NCBI RefSeq assembly: GCF_004027225.2
Contig: NC_044302.2
Span: 76,075,253 to 76,139,252, forward strand
Direction of reading: 5' to 3'
DNA: 64,000 nt
DNA from: Strigops habroptila
Lineage: Eukaryota; Chordata; Aves; Psittaciformes; Psittacidae
Shown here: positions 42,336-55,892 of the stretch, in pieces
Numbering within the stretch: position 1 is the first letter of the stretch
Layout: the number at the start of each line of letters is the position of its first letter
Notes under the pieces: generated by a model
The model's input: only the letters and a program-made list of their open reading frames with translations
Told to the model about the DNA's origin: nothing
The model's database searches: none
Made by a program: the position numbers and the translations under genes

Positions 42336-45300
42336 CATCTGTTAATGCTAATTTGTATTGCACACTGCCGGTATAAAAAAATCTAGTAAATCTTTCTGCA
42401 TAAAGTAGTTTTTTAAATACATGACTGCATTTGGTACATAAGCCTTTAAATATGTGTTTAGTTTTCAGTCTTATCTCTTTGGGGAAATGCAGACGTTTGA
42501 AAATTGAAGAAGATTGCAATGGGTACTCAAACCAGTCTTTGTGATGCAAACATCTACTGCTACTTTGTAATTAGGCGCATAAAAAGCAAAGGCTGATTAC
42601 TAGAACAAAGAGATAATTGTAGATAGAGAGAGAGCAATGAAATGACAGTAATTACCCTACTCCCACACTGTCGGTATTGTGGAGTTATCTGATAAAAAGT
42701 TCTGTGGCAACTTTCTGATTCTGAATTGTATCTCAAAAATACCAGTAATCTTTAATGTTGGATTCTATAGTACAGTAGAACATCGAATTATTTTCACAGG
42801 GAGAAGGAGATTTTCCCATGCTTTTATGATCACATATATTCATATGCTGCCCTAGCCAAGCAAATGCCACAGCAGTGATCGGAGCCAGGCAAAGGCTGGT
42901 ACTGTTGTGGGTTTTTTTTAAGGAAATAGGGAGAAGGGAAGTAGGAGGAAGAAGGTTGAATGGATTTAATAGCATTAGCACATCTAATAACAAAAGGTCA
43001 TCTTTGTTCTTTGAAACAGTTTTTGAAGGACTCAAAGTGCAAAGTAAACATAGTCTAGTTTACATGAAACATTAATGAATTTTTAGTGTTGCCCATAGTT
43101 CTGTAGCTTGTTGAAAGACCTTTTCAATGTTGTGTTTTCCATTTTTTCTCCATATCTGTTGTGATTGCTGTGATGGAAAAGCAGATGCTTTGTAGTAACT
43201 TATGTGTGAATATTGGAGTGATTACTATTTGACTCTACCAGGTTAACTATTTGGCTATTTACTGTGTGAACACAAGATCTGTCTCCTGCCATGTGCAGTG
43301 TTAGATGCAGCTGTGGCCTCTAGGTAGATCTGTGCCTTGTGCGGTATAGTCTCACCATTTCTCTTCCGCTCCATGGCTCCACATGCCTCAGACAGAAGTA
43401 CTGAGCGACTGGAGGTGAAGAGCCAGGCACAAAGCACCAAGCTGTGTCTTTTGGGGCTTCACATTCAAAGGACTGTCATGTTATAGCTACTGCCTTGTGC
43501 AGTGAGGCCTTTGTAATTGCATGGTCCAGGACCAATCCTTGCCCATCAACTAAACTGAAATATTAAACATAGCTGATTGTCAGATCACCCATTTCAAGAC
43601 TCATATAAAATTTTTTTGTTCCAACTGAAATAAAGAAACATTTTTCAAAGCACCATCATTTTGTACACAATTGAAATCCTAATTTTAGACAAAAAATAAT
43701 GGCTAATGTTAATGCATATGGGCACTGTGGCAGTTCAGTTCAATGTATTTTGAAAGCTTCCAGCATTCTTTTCCAGTGACAATAATAATAGTAACAATCA
43801 TATCTTGTGAATATTGAACACCTCAGTGATGTAGGGCTTTAATTTGTAATATCCCACTCTTCCCTTGCAGAAATGGTGTTCTGACTATGTAATTTGTTAT
43901 ATAATGGTTAGTGTGTATCAAGTATATATCCTTTTCAGAGAAAACGTGAATTGGAATCAGTATTGAGAGATTGAAAATAGTTTGGAATCTAGTATCTGCT
44001 ATGTCTGAAAATACATTCTCCCTTTTTTTTCCACAGATGCATCAGCTTATAGCTTGACAGACACAAGACAGTGTTGATGAGCCTATACATGCTACAGGCT
44101 TACTGAATGTATTCATATATACTTAAAAGTTTCTCCTTAGGGCATCTGAATTTTTTCACTGGAGTAAGCTTTTCCATATCATTGTCAGTCTTTTCCCCAC
44201 CAGTAACAACCTATCATGGCTGAAGTTATGAATAGATTTTGCATGAATTGCAAGAAAGTTTTTTCTACTGTAATGACTTACTGGCATGTTAGATAAAGAT
44301 TTTCAGTTACATGGAAAGAAGTGCTTCTCTTACAGTGCATTGGGTAATGATACATTCACCTGTTCTTCTACGTAGACCACTTAATAGCAATGCATTGTTT
44401 ATATATTTTTAATAATTAGAAGAATAATTTTTGTTGCAGACTTATGAATTGGGAAAAAAAAAAAACCAACAAAAAACCAACACACCACCCCCCACCCCCC
44501 CAAACCCCAGCTTGATAATGTTTTACTATGTCATGGATACTCTGCATAAGCCAAACCAGCATTGTAAGCCATGGAATCATGAGTATGTTCCTGCTATAGG
44601 AAACATTCCTGAACTGTCCAAAAAACATCTGTCAACAATTTTGCCAAAAAGCACCTGGAATATTTTTGTAGTAATGCTACTTTCTCTTTTTAAACTGTAG
44701 AGAAGTGGTGATCAATTAAATCTCTTTTCACAGGAAATCAAAAGATCAATGACCCCAGAGATCTGTCAGTGGCAGGGTGCACATGTACAACGTATTTGTG
44801 ATGACATATTTTGCTGCAGGGATAGTAGAATACCACTGTGCTTATAGGGTATTGAATGACCAGAAAATGCACGTCAGCTTCTTTGAAGACTGACATTAAG
44901 GCTGCCCATAAATCTGCTATTGAAAATCACGTCTGAAGAATGAATACTGGTTTGTAATAGTTCCTTAGAGCAGCATATAGGGTTTTTTAAAAAGGGAAAA
45001 GTGTATTTCTTATATGGTTTTATATAGGAGTATATAGAAAGCAGCTGGCAGCAATTAAAACTGTTTTCTTTGGAAATAAGTAAAAGGTTTTCCAAGCTTA
45101 ATTGTATTAACAATCTGTTCCTAAGGAAAACACTATAAATAGCAATTGTGAGCTTATTGCTGTCTTTAAAAATCTGTGCACTTTACTTGCTTTACCACTT
45201 TCAAGAGGTTCTTTGCACAAAGGAGTACTGGGCAGGTAATTTGAACAAGGTTTCCGTTATAAAGCACAGATCTGTTTGGTAAATGATGTGCAAGAAAAGC

Positions 45301-48179
45301 TTGAAATTATTAATGTGAGGCAGACTTTCATCCTCCCCCTAAAAGCAGCCTATTTACATGAGTGAGTGTGTAACAGCCATAAAGTTTCAGCATCTCTCGA
45401 GCACCTTATGACAGGATCAACACGTTGGTTGTTGACAGCTGTAAACATGTATATTTGCATTCCGGTTTGAATGCTTCCAGCTCATTTGCCCTCTCTCCCC
45501 GTTCGCAGGCAAGTTCCGCAGTCCCACTTCTTGCCTGCTCCGCATCATGACAGTTTCTTTCGTCAGAGCGGATTTCTTTGCAAGACGTGAGTCAGCAAGG
45601 AATGGAGCTGACGGCATTGCCGGGATGGGTCACGCCGAGATGTGCCTCTGCAGTGACGCAGCCTTGGCTCATACAGAAGTCAGCAAGGATTTTTACATCA
45701 ACTCTACAGCAGGTGGCAACATATCATGCTGCTCTGCTCGTGAGCAGGATTAAAAGAAACAAACACCTATAATGTGCAGCAGTCTGTAGAATCCAGTAAG
45801 TATAGGAAGGAGAAAGCAGCTTTAGGTGTTGAATCCTCATTTGTTCATTGCCTGATCCCCCGGGTACTTTTTTCAGCTTTGAAGGAGCATTGCTATATTA
45901 AAGAGCTCTGAAAACTCTCCAGTCAGCTTGAGATGTTCCACAAGAGGTGTTGTGACATTCAGCTATCAGGATAGCTCTCTGGACATACCCCAAGACTCTG
46001 TGTGTACTAGGATGAAAATATATCAGGTTGAAGCTTGAGCTTGCATTGCTTAAGATGTATAGAAACTCAAAGCTGTCTGAAAGCCACCATCTCTTGTCAC
46101 TGTGCTTGCCAGGTTGAGGATGCGGCAAAGGTCACTTAGTTTGGTTCCTCTCCCTTAGATCACAGCACAGATTATGACCAAATGTTTTAGATACCTTTTA
46201 AAGTTATAGGATTTTCTAGAATTTGGGGCTTAGTGGAAACTTACGCTCTTTTGACAGTCAGATTCTATACTAATATAAGCAACCGTTCTTGATTACTCCT
46301 ACAATCATGAATGTAGTAGCAATATCTTGGCTCTGCTACTCCTTGTTTTGTTTTTGGAAACCAGATTAAGTGTTTCTGGAACTTGTCTCATTATTTGTAT
46401 TATATTGTATTGTATTAATGTTGGCAAAGACTGGAATGCCGTTAATTGAAAGGAAGAAAGTAATTTAATTAGATGGTTTAACAGTGTACACCAAAATTAC
46501 CTTTTTAAGTTTTAGAAAGGAATATTGACATTCAAAATATTATGACAGTTTTTTCCTTCAAATTTTCTTTAACCTAGTTAAAAAGAAGTTATCCCTCCTA
46601 ATAAAGAAAGATTCCTAGTCTTTGAAGGACTAGCACTCCCAATTCAGACTGTAATAAAAGTTCAGTTGCTATTAAAATGCCTTTCAAACAAGTGTTCAGA
46701 AAGGGTGTCTATCTCTGTATGTCTGTGACCGTTAGGCTGAGATGTTTTGCTTGGTATTCATCCTGCTAACTTAAGGCCTTTTTATTGCAGACATCTTCTG
46801 GGCTATTCATTCTGGATTCCCCTTATAGTTGCTTAAGGGACATCTGAGGTAGCCTCATCTGAAAAGTCTTTTAGTCTTTTGTAGTCTTAGCACAGAAACA
46901 AGTGCCTGCAGGGTTCAGCTGATCTCATACATTTCTAAAAGGTCAGATGAATCATACCACAAAAGTGCTTATCTTTCTGTTGTGACTATAAAGAGAGTCT
47001 AGACGACTAGTTCATATAGCTACATTTTAGACATTTGCATTTGCTCAGATGATTCCTATCTGTTGAATGTAATTGCACTTCAAATGAAACTACAGACTCT
47101 CAGAGGATTTGAGTATTAAACCCTAGAATTTGTTGGATCGGCATCGAAATACCGCAAGCCTGGCTAAAATGTTGATCTGAGTAATTCTAATCCATATTTG
47201 GAGTAAGTAGACATGTCTCCCACTGCATCGGGTGAGATAAATCTGGTAGGGCCTATCTGACTGTATTAATAAAAACAGTAAAAGCAGTGTAAGGGAAGAG
47301 TCTTTTTTGAAGGTTTAAATGGCTTATTCTGTGAGGTTAGCACAACAAATATAAGAATCAAAACATAGGTGTGGGTAAATAAAAGTTTGTGAAGTATTTA
47401 AAATGCAAAGAACAAGTAAACTGACAAATGAGACATTTGTGGAAGACAGTATTATGAAAGAGAATGGGAAGATAAAGGGTATGTGAAAGAAATGATATAG
47501 AGAAAATCAAATCCATGAACAGGAACTGAAATGAAGGGAATAAAAGTGCTTATTGAAATTTCTGCAGCCTTACATAAAAGAAGAAGGAGGAAAGGGAGGA
47601 AGATAGAGGCATGTGTGTAGATAAGTGACAACATATTAGGCAATACGGCAAAAGCTTTGGCATTGGGGTGAAGTCAAATAGAATCAGTGGCAGGGTGGAA
47701 TGTAAGCTTGTTCAGGACTTCTTTACAATGAATTGATTAATCAGCAAAGTCAGAGGCTGCTATTCTGGAAATCCTACAAGAATAGCTGGGGTTTAATTAT
47801 TAATTTTTGGAGACCATATGCTACCACATGCAAAATTTTCTTATTTCAAGGTGACTAGCACTGCAGGGTAAAATAAACACTGCCGAGCACTCATAGACCA
47901 TCTCTGATTATCTTTACAAGACGACAGAGGCAGTGATTGGAGATTGAGGTGGCAAATGTGTCTAAATACAATTTTATCTAAAATGTATCACAATGCATAC
48001 AAAACCACCCACAACTTTGCACATAATATGTTGGATTTTGAGCTGCCCATCTTCTCTCAGGAACAAGGTCTTGAGTTTAAAAGAGATTTTAGAAGACATG
48101 AGTTTGGTGCTCAACCATTGTTATCTCTTACTCTTAAAAAAGCTACAGTCAATTTGGAAGAAAAGAAAGGTAAAAAGGG
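42336..48179. other. Intergenic sequence with CpG-rich patch
   Basis: AT-rich with no recognised gene. It contains an A/C-rich simple repeat at about 44,450-44,510 and the CpG-rich patch at 45,390-45,665 described separately. A pyrimidine-rich acceptor-like site (ttttccacag, near 44,036) has no matching donor that I can see. Confidence 0.6.
45390..45665. promoter_or_regulatory. Isolated CpG-rich patch with AP-1/MARE site, possible enhancer or cryptic promoter
   Basis: At least a dozen CpG dinucleotides lie in about 275 bp, surrounded by CpG-poor, AT-rich DNA. It contains TGAGTCAGCA (45588-45597), an AP-1/MARE-type site, and a TGACGCA variant at 45654-45660. It is not similar to the repeats in this window. 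Regulatory function is inference from composition and motifs only. Confidence 0.4.
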
Positions 48180-48745
48180 TAATCTAAAGTAAGAAGTGGC
48201 TACCATAAGAAGAACAATTAGGCAAACAGGAATTCTTCAGCTCAGACAAAAAAATATACTATTGAAAGGTAATAGAGGGCTAAAAACCTCCAAGTGGCAT
48301 GAAAGTGGTGAATTAGGGATTTCTTATTTACTCTCGCTTCCAATGAAAAGCTGGGGAGAAACAGTTGAAGCTAACCGAAGCCTCGCTCAAAGGAAGCAAG
48401 AAGATTTGGTTCTTCATCTTGTTTTAGCATCTGTAATATCTTTTGCAAGAAGCTCCACAAATTCGCTCAAATTTTACATGCCTTCAGGAGAAGAGTAGAC
48501 AAGTTCATGGAAGGAAAATCCACCAATACCTATTGAAAACAAACATATTATCTCTGACTGAGAAAGGCCCAATGTTATATATTTGTGGAGGTTAGGAGAT
48601 CATTTGGGAGAAATCCCACTATGTGCCATATTGTTCTCTTTTTACTTTGAGTGCTGTTTTGGAGACGAGATACTAAGCTTGATGAATTGCTAGCCTTTGC
48701 TCTGACCTAGAATCACATTTATGTGCTCATTTTGAAGAACAATGG
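48180..48745 (+). mobile_element. Old CR1/L3-like LINE 3' region, highly diverged
   Basis: Several blocks line up in order with the 3' region of amniote CR1/L3-type elements as I remember it: AGACAAGTTCATGGAAGGAAA with CCACCAATACCTATTG, and near the end GATACTAAGCTTGATGAATT and GCTCTGACCTAG followed by a TTATGTGCTCAT end. It is far more diverged than the ATTCTATG-tailed copies. The open frames here (47,944-48,498) are partly this element, not a gene. Confidence 0.6.
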
Positions 48746-48956
48746 ATTAATTGATTGTGTTAAAATAGATTTATAACAGAAGTATGTAATTTATATTGAG
48801 ATTTTTTGAGGTAGATATATGAAATTTATCAGATTTAAGGTAGCGTGAATGCTTTTTGTGTGTGTGAATTACAGTTGTTCTTACTGTCATTTCAAGAGTG
48901 AGCTTAAAAAAAAAATTGCTTTTCCAATATGTTAGTCTGTAGCAAAAACCATGAAG

Positions 48957-49131
48957 AAGTGGTAAATGCTCCATCCCTGGCAGTGTTCAAGGCCAGGTTG
49001 GGCAGAGCCTTGGGCAACATGGTCTAATGTGCAGCATCCCTGCTCATGGCAGGTGAGTTGGAACTAGATGATCTTAAGGTCCTTTCCAACCCTAACTATT
49101 CTATGATTCTGTGATTCTATGATTCTACGAT
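48957..49131 (+). mobile_element. CR1 LINE, short 3' end fragment
   Basis: It contains GTGTTCAAGGCCAGGTTGGG, GCAGCATCCCTGCTCATGGC, GAACTAGATGATCTTAAGGT and an ATTCTATGATTCTGTGATTC tail. This is the terminal ~175 bp of a CR1 copy of the same general type as the one at 25.6 kb. Confidence 0.93.
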
Positions 49132-50359
49132 AAGAGCATTAATGACAAAGGGGCAGGTTACTTTTAACTCTGCTATCTTCTAGTTTTCTTCCTCAAACAT
49201 ATATATTTTGCTTCTCTTTTTGATTTAGTTTGCTAGGTTTTGTTTAATTTGCTATCTCCGACTTGCTTTAGGGGAGGAGCAAGTGTAGTTGTGCAAAACC
49301 CGAGAGCATTCACTTACAGTTTTCCATTTTTATCAGTGCATTTCTTTTCTGTTTATGGGAGAGCCTATCTACTCAGTAGTACCAAATCTGTGCTAATTGC
49401 TGCAATCACTCATGTTTTCCTGCTTCCCTTCTTCAGGATTGCAGATTACACACTTCCAACATTTTATATGCCTACAGATTACTCTTCAATTTGCAGGAAA
49501 GAACAGCACACCAATAAGAAATTTGACCTGGAAGAAGAAAAGAAACAAACAAATGTTTGCTTTGATGGTGTCATGGCTTGAGAGGGAAAAGGCACCTCAA
49601 CAATGTAATTCAAATTTTACCAGAATTTTTGAATGTGAAAAAGGAATTTTGAAAGTGAGCTTCAAAACAGTTAGTGTTACCTGCCTTACAGTCTTGTATC
49701 TGGTACGATGCGGAAAGACAGAAGTGACATACAGAAATTAGCATTCAGTTGAAGGTGAACTGCTTATATTAGATTACATATATCTATTAATATAAACACA
49801 ATAATGTAGAACACCTTTAAAGATACTAGATTTCTCTACCATCAGGCTGATGCCCCTAAAGCCTATGTAGGAATTTCTTTTGCAGTACTTGGAAACATAC
49901 CACCCATTTGTAGGCAGGCATAAAGTTCTCCCAGCTTTCTTTTCAATTATATAATTAACCAGTACTCAAAGTTATGTTGAAAAAGAGTTTTTCAGCAGGC
50001 AGCCTGCGAAAATAGCGTATCAAGAGTCTTTGTCAAAGTATGCATAGTCATCAGTTTCTGAAAGATTGTAGTAGGAAACAGACCATTAAAGAATGCCTCA
50101 AATGGATGAGCTCTTGTGTTAAGAAAGTCTTACTGTGTTGAAATAGAGATGTTAGTTCCAGTAATGTACCTGACCAGTACAGTATGGGTATGTGTTAATG
50201 CTATTCTTTTTTGGGGATGTAAGTTGACTTTGATGGATAGTAGCTAGAGGCAGGAGGAAAAAGTGGAGGAGATGCAGCAAAGGACTAGAAAACCTTAAAA
50301 CTGATAACTTAGTCCGGACAAGACAGAAGTCGATGCAAAAGCAACCAACCAAACTCTCC

Positions 50360-50425
50360 ATAAAAAAAAAAAACAAAAAAAAAAACAAAACAAAACAAAA
50401 AAAAAAACAAAAACAAAAAAACCAA
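50360..50425. repeat. A-rich (CAAAA)n simple repeat
   Basis: Long A runs separated by single C over about 65 bp. The Phe-rich open frame on the other strand is an artefact of it. Confidence 0.92.
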
Positions 50426-51315
50426 GAGGTGCTCCATTTTTTGGTCCTTCCAATTTAGAAGACATTGTAAACATATGGGATGAGATTCTGCTTGCATAAA
50501 TTTAGCTATACAACTCAAATTCACATCTGAGCTAGAAGTCAAAACTCCCTTTTCTGTCAGAAGAGAGAAACATACATGGCTAATATGTGATTTGTTTCAT
50601 CCTAAAGCAGAAATCTAAAACCTGTTACAGGACTCAGGTAGCTAGTTCAGATACAGACATCTAAAGTTAAGTGAGAAGTATTCCATTCTTTATTGGTGTA
50701 AAGATGCCCTGATTGTGCTGTTCTGCAGGACATGGAAGATGAGCGGGGAGAAAAGTTTCTTTTTCAGATGTAAGTTCTGAAGACACAGTGTTCATGGTCT
50801 TGTTTTTATGAGAATGTTACATTGGGAGATTGAGCACTGTAGCTTCTTTAGCTTAATGCAATCGTAGTTGCATGTATTCACTCTTGAAAGAGGGAGACAG
50901 CCTGAAAAGAAGTATAAAAATTGCTCTGCTGATGTTAAAACCTCTGCCTAAGCAAAAAGCATCCTCCCTGTTGGATGCAGTCTGCATCCAGCTAGTGAGC
51001 TGTCAATACAGGCTGCAACAATAAACACCCACACTTGTGATGTGCATGCATGAAGTTGTGGAGTACTTTTGCACTGGTGTGTGATTCAGTGGGTTGTAAG
51101 GAGCTGCACAGATACATGGAAAGCTAGAGCACCCAAACCTCTAGCAGGATATGTGTAAGGAGGGGAGCGAATGCTTCCAGATGAGAGATGTGTGCTTGTA
51201 ACTACTCACAGGTCATGTGAGAAAGATCTGTGCATGTAACTCTGTTCACCTGTGTGTGATTAGAGCTTTTTGGGAGGGTTGTTGTAGGAGGTTGTTTTTG
51301 TATGTGTTTATTATA

Positions 51316-51380
51316 AACATTTCATATACATCTAATATTGTGGTTTGTTAACATTTTGTATGCATCTAATATTGTGGTTC
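51316..51380. repeat. Diverged 34-bp tandem duplication
   Basis: Two copies of AACATTT..ATCTAATATTGTGGTT start at 51316 and 51350 and differ at a few positions. Confidence 0.85.
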
Positions 51381-53235
51381 ACTTGTATTGCTGAATCTTG
51401 AATATACAGCTCACTGATTGCTGGTTAATTACATGTTGTTAATAAATTGATTAAATTTTGATTTTGGTGTAAACTGAGCAATTTTTCCCTGTGATAATGT
51501 GTCATGTTTAGCAGAAGAACTCTGAAGATGGTATACTGTTACTGCTGCTGTGCTGTAAGCACAGCTGTGGAGTACGGCACCACAGAAGAGAAAGAACAGT
51601 TTTTTGCTGTAGAGTAATAGCAAAGTTAATAGCTGTGTGATAAAGAGGTTATTGGAATATGCTAAGATCTTACCAGTTTCTGAAATACCTACCACTGAAA
51701 CTTTCAAATTTTTGCCTATAGATACAATGACAATATCAAATAAGGGTCTTCATTTTGTATCAGTTAACTTACAATAGTTCTCGAGGAATAGAGGAGAATC
51801 CATGTAAAACTAGGAGCTTGATTAAGAAACATAATTCAGGAAAGCAGGATCATAGCTCATTCATTATGACTTGACTAAAAAGGGAAGTAGAACAAGCATT
51901 ACTGATGGTAATTAATAATGCACCAAGAACATTTTCTGTGAGACACTATGTAAAGTGCTGCATTCCAGAGTTTTATGATGACCAGATTCCTCAAAGACAG
52001 TCTTGATTAAAATCTTGGAAATAAAAGAGATAGCTGAGTAATAGTTGGAATCAATTTTCCTTTAGTTAGATGACATAGTTAAGATATGTTTCAGTATTTC
52101 TAACCATTTCTAGAGTTTGTATCAAGTTTATAGGCTTTAGTTTTTAAAATATTATGACAATTTTAACTGATTAAAGCTTTAAACTTCCCCATTTGAGATA
52201 CTATGTGTGAATAGATTATTATCTTAAAGAGCTTTGTTAAAAAGCCCCAAAGTTATGTGTACCGTAAGCCAAGACTGTGGTCTGTGTTGAGAGTTTTAAC
52301 ATACTTTAAGGAAATCAGGCATTGTATTGGTGGTGAAGCACAGTTGCACAGTCCTTGAATAGTTAATTTTTTGTCATTAAGACATTATTTGCAAGATTTC
52401 ACCTTAATTATCTTCTTCATGTTGCCTCATGCTGCAGTTTTATCATTTCGTTTCTCAAAAAGATACTGGTGTTTCTTACAAAGAAAATTTTTCTTTGCTT
52501 CTAAAGGGAGCAATTGAAATGTGATATTAAGTAGATTGCATAAAGACTCTAACTAACTGGTGGCCTTGGCAACCCTTAAGAAAACTCCCATTGTTATGCA
52601 AAAAGTAGTTTTTTTCTTCTTTTTTTCCGATCACTCAGATGTAGCATTACGATCACTAGTATTATACTGCAAGAATATATGATGTCTAGACACTCTCAGA
52701 GTCCTGTTTGGATTTCTGTGTACTGAATGCAGATGGGACCTCAGGTTGTCAGCAGCTCTGTAGCTCATTTTATTCTTTCTATCTAAGGGACAATTTTAAA
52801 TATAGAAGTGTTTATACATTGTTGTATATTTAATCAGAGATAGGAGTTTTGTCTAGCCTTGCAGTGACATGGACTTTTCAATTTTCTCTATGTTATAATG
52901 GCTATATATTTTTCTAACTTTAGGCAGGTGTGGTTCTCTTTTTTGTGTACATACAAATCAGGATTTCCTGAGATATTCCAGCCTATCCGTGCTAATATTT
53001 GATAAAGAGAAGGATCAAATTTTCCTGACAGAGAAAATAATTGGCATTAAGGAGTTCTGGGTTGTTGCTTGATATCCTAATATGTTTGTGAAACACTTTG
53101 AAATCTTGCTAGAAAATATACTAATATGTACAGCAAAGTATCCCTACAAGTTAGATAATCATTATGCATAATGAATAATCAGATCCAACACACTTTTTAA
53201 TCTGTTGTCTTTTTATTTACTCCTTCTACATTCAG

Positions 53236-53356
53236 GTCATGAACACCAATCAGTGAGACTAGCAGCTCAACGGAATGAGAAATGGTAAATTTGAAAGGAC
53301 AGCTTAGGGAAACCAAGCAAATGCCTAATTCTGCTCATGGCTGGGAAAGCTACAAG
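53236..53356 (+). other. Exon-like segment, candidate exon of an unrecognised transcript
   Basis: A pyrimidine-rich acceptor (ctccttctacattcag) precedes 53236 and a strong donor (CAAG|gtatgt) follows 53356. An ATG at 53282-53284, with G at -3 and G at +4, opens 25 codons (MVNLKGQLRETKQMPNSAHG, WESYK) that run to the donor in phase 0. An upstream ATG at 53239 stops after five codons. I recognise no protein family. It could equally be a lncRNA exon or chance. Confidence 0.35.
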
Positions 53357-53723
53357 GTATGTGGATTCTGAATTGCTGACTTTGAGAGGCATTAACTGTT
53401 CTGTTTTTTTTTTTTAACATCACATAGAAGGCTACATTTCTAATGCCTTAGTGTGGATCCAGTGTTATAATTTTTTTGTCTAATTGATTTATTGCTATAG
53501 TACATCTTCCAAAAGCTACATTTTTTTCCTTTTTTACTAATGTCTACTGTTTGCTTACCTTAACAGAGCAGTGCTTGTGTAGTTAATTTCACATCTAGGA
53601 AGGACTTCTGTAGTGCCAGACCATCTCCAGAACATTTTGATACAGTGTCTCCCAGTAGATAGTGCTAATGTGATGGTTATACTTGTCAGGTTTATTATGA
53701 TTATCCGTTTTATTCAGGTTTTT

Positions 53724-53772
53724 TTCTTTTTTTTTTTTTTCTTTTTTGTTTGGGTTTTTTTGTTGTTTTTTC
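53724..53772. repeat. T-rich simple repeat
   Basis: T runs with interspersed C or G over about 50 bp. They produce Phe- and Lys-rich frames on the two strands. Confidence 0.9.
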
Positions 53773-55892
53773 CTGAAGGTTACATGAATTTTAGCATTCA
53801 TATGAAGTGAATCTTTTTGTATCTTTTTATCTGAGCTCACTTTTCTTGCCATTATACAGCATTTATTATTAAATTCTCTTAAAATTTGGTCATTCAGTTA
53901 TGTTGTGTTGGAGATGCAGCATTTTTACACTGTGTCATGGTCCTCCCCTGTCTGCATAAATTGATATTGCTGTGAATTCTCCTTTGGATTTCATAATATA
54001 TACACAAATACAGATCCTCTCAGTGTTAGTGTAGTTTACTTTGTGTCATCTCCTTTCCCAAAATAGCTAATATGTAAGCACCTGAAAATATGGTACTGAG
54101 AGTAATAAAGCTTAGAATTTTTAACTTTTATTTTATTTGATAGCCTGTATAATTATTTGTTTACCAATTCATCTCCTATAATCTTGCATACCAACCAATT
54201 TAGGCTTTTGGGACCAGTTTTATGGTTAGGATTTTTGCGTACTTTGAGGATATTTTTGGAGAAAGGCAGCTTTTCTTGGGGAGGTACGTAAAACATCAAA
54301 TAAATTTTTCCAGCAAACATGCTGTCCCACATTTTGGAAAAGGAGAAAAGTGAATGAAGAAAGGAAGTGATGATGGCCACAGGAATTGATTCAGTGGAAC
54401 AAATACAGGCCTGGTCTAGAGGAATTTTGGAGATAGCCTTGTATTCCTACAGCTGATGGGTTTTAATCATGGTTTAGATTCAAATATTATTTAATGATGA
54501 AGTAGCTAAGTATCATTCACCAGTCTGTTACTGGGCTTTAAGAAACTGAGAAATTGAAATGTAGAGAATTGCAATGTTACAATTTTCAAATCAGCTGTTA
54601 ATTTTGCATGTGGCCATTTGGATGTGGTGACTACAAGATAAGGAAGAAAGAATTGGATGAAAGGTCCTCCTTCGAGGATAGATCTTCATGTTGTTTTTCT
54701 TCAAAAGTGCCAAATACTCAGGTTCTTTCAAAAGCAGTAGAAGCTGAAGGTGTTCACTACACACGGAGCTGAACAGTACTTGTGAACTTGCTTGTCAGCT
54801 ACTATTATTGGACCCTTGGAAAAGTTTACTGGTCACAGGCATTCTTTTCCTTCACTTGTGGAGAATAGTCACTCTTTAGCTTTACAAATACCTACTCATA
54901 AAGTCTTTTGTGATTGAACTGTATCTTCCAGAGCTTGGCCAGTAAGATTCTTAGGGATCCCAATGCTTTTCATCAGGAGTAAGGTTAGCTAGCCCAGTGA
55001 CATTCAGCGTAATAATTTTCTTAGTTCCTGTTAGCTTCTTTGATTGTGAGCCAGACCTCTGTGATGTATATACCTGTAGTGGAGCAGCTGGCTGTGGGAG
55101 TAGACAGCAACATACAGCTGTCTGTGACAACGAACAGCAGCTGACATTGACAAGACTTAGACCTGGGATTCTTTTTTCTTCTAAATAGATGTCATTGCTG
55201 GGTACTTTTCAGTCCTATTCAACAGAAGAATAGTGGAAAAAGGTGCTTTCCAGACCAAAATCTTGAAGATGAAAAGGCAGTTATAATTTGAGATAATGAC
55301 ACATGGAATTAAGATGACAAATTATACAGCATGAATGTGGATAACACCATTTTTGCAGAAATCTGGAATATTTGTACAGTGGATCCAGGGAGTGCTCTTC
55401 AGAAGTCCACCAGAAATGTTAGCCCATAAAGTAGTTTCTAAGTTTTATATCTCTGCTGCTCTTTTTTATGGCTTAACTTCTTGGCATGGTATTTCCATTT
55501 TTCCTTGTTACTTACATGTCTTAAAGATTCAAACATGAGTTGTGGTGTTAACTCAAATGCCACTGGGAAAGCTGAGTGAACTACCTTAAGGAAAAGGTCT
55601 GATGATAATGGAGCCCTTTGTTCATTAAGCCTATCTTCTGTTTAGCACAGAGAAAATACAGCTCTTTTTCTCCTCATATTAGTTATTGTAAAATTCAGGG
55701 CCTGGACTCACAGGAGTATTGATATCGCTGGGTATATGGATCGTAAAAGTCTAGGGTTAATTTGTGTCTTTGGTTGCTTTGATATCTTATAACTGTGATT
55801 ATTTAAATTTAAGTTAATTGACTATTTTTAATTGACAAGCATACAAACATTTTTTTTTTAACTTTCTGTTTGTCTAGACTCTTTTCTCACAG

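Larger units (their letters stand above)
49132..53235. other. Intergenic sequence
   Basis: No recognised gene. It holds an A-rich CAAAA simple repeat at about 50,360-50,425, a 34-bp-period duplication at 51,316-51,380, and a 41-nt exon-like segment (50,729-50,769) between a good acceptor and GTAAGT. The overlapping frames at 49,240-49,741 have no family similarity. Confidence 0.6.

Noticed and set aside
47944..48498. Two adjacent plus-strand frames of 82 and 100 codons
   Set aside because: The second overlaps the old CR1/L3-like relic. Neither has a known domain or splice sites.
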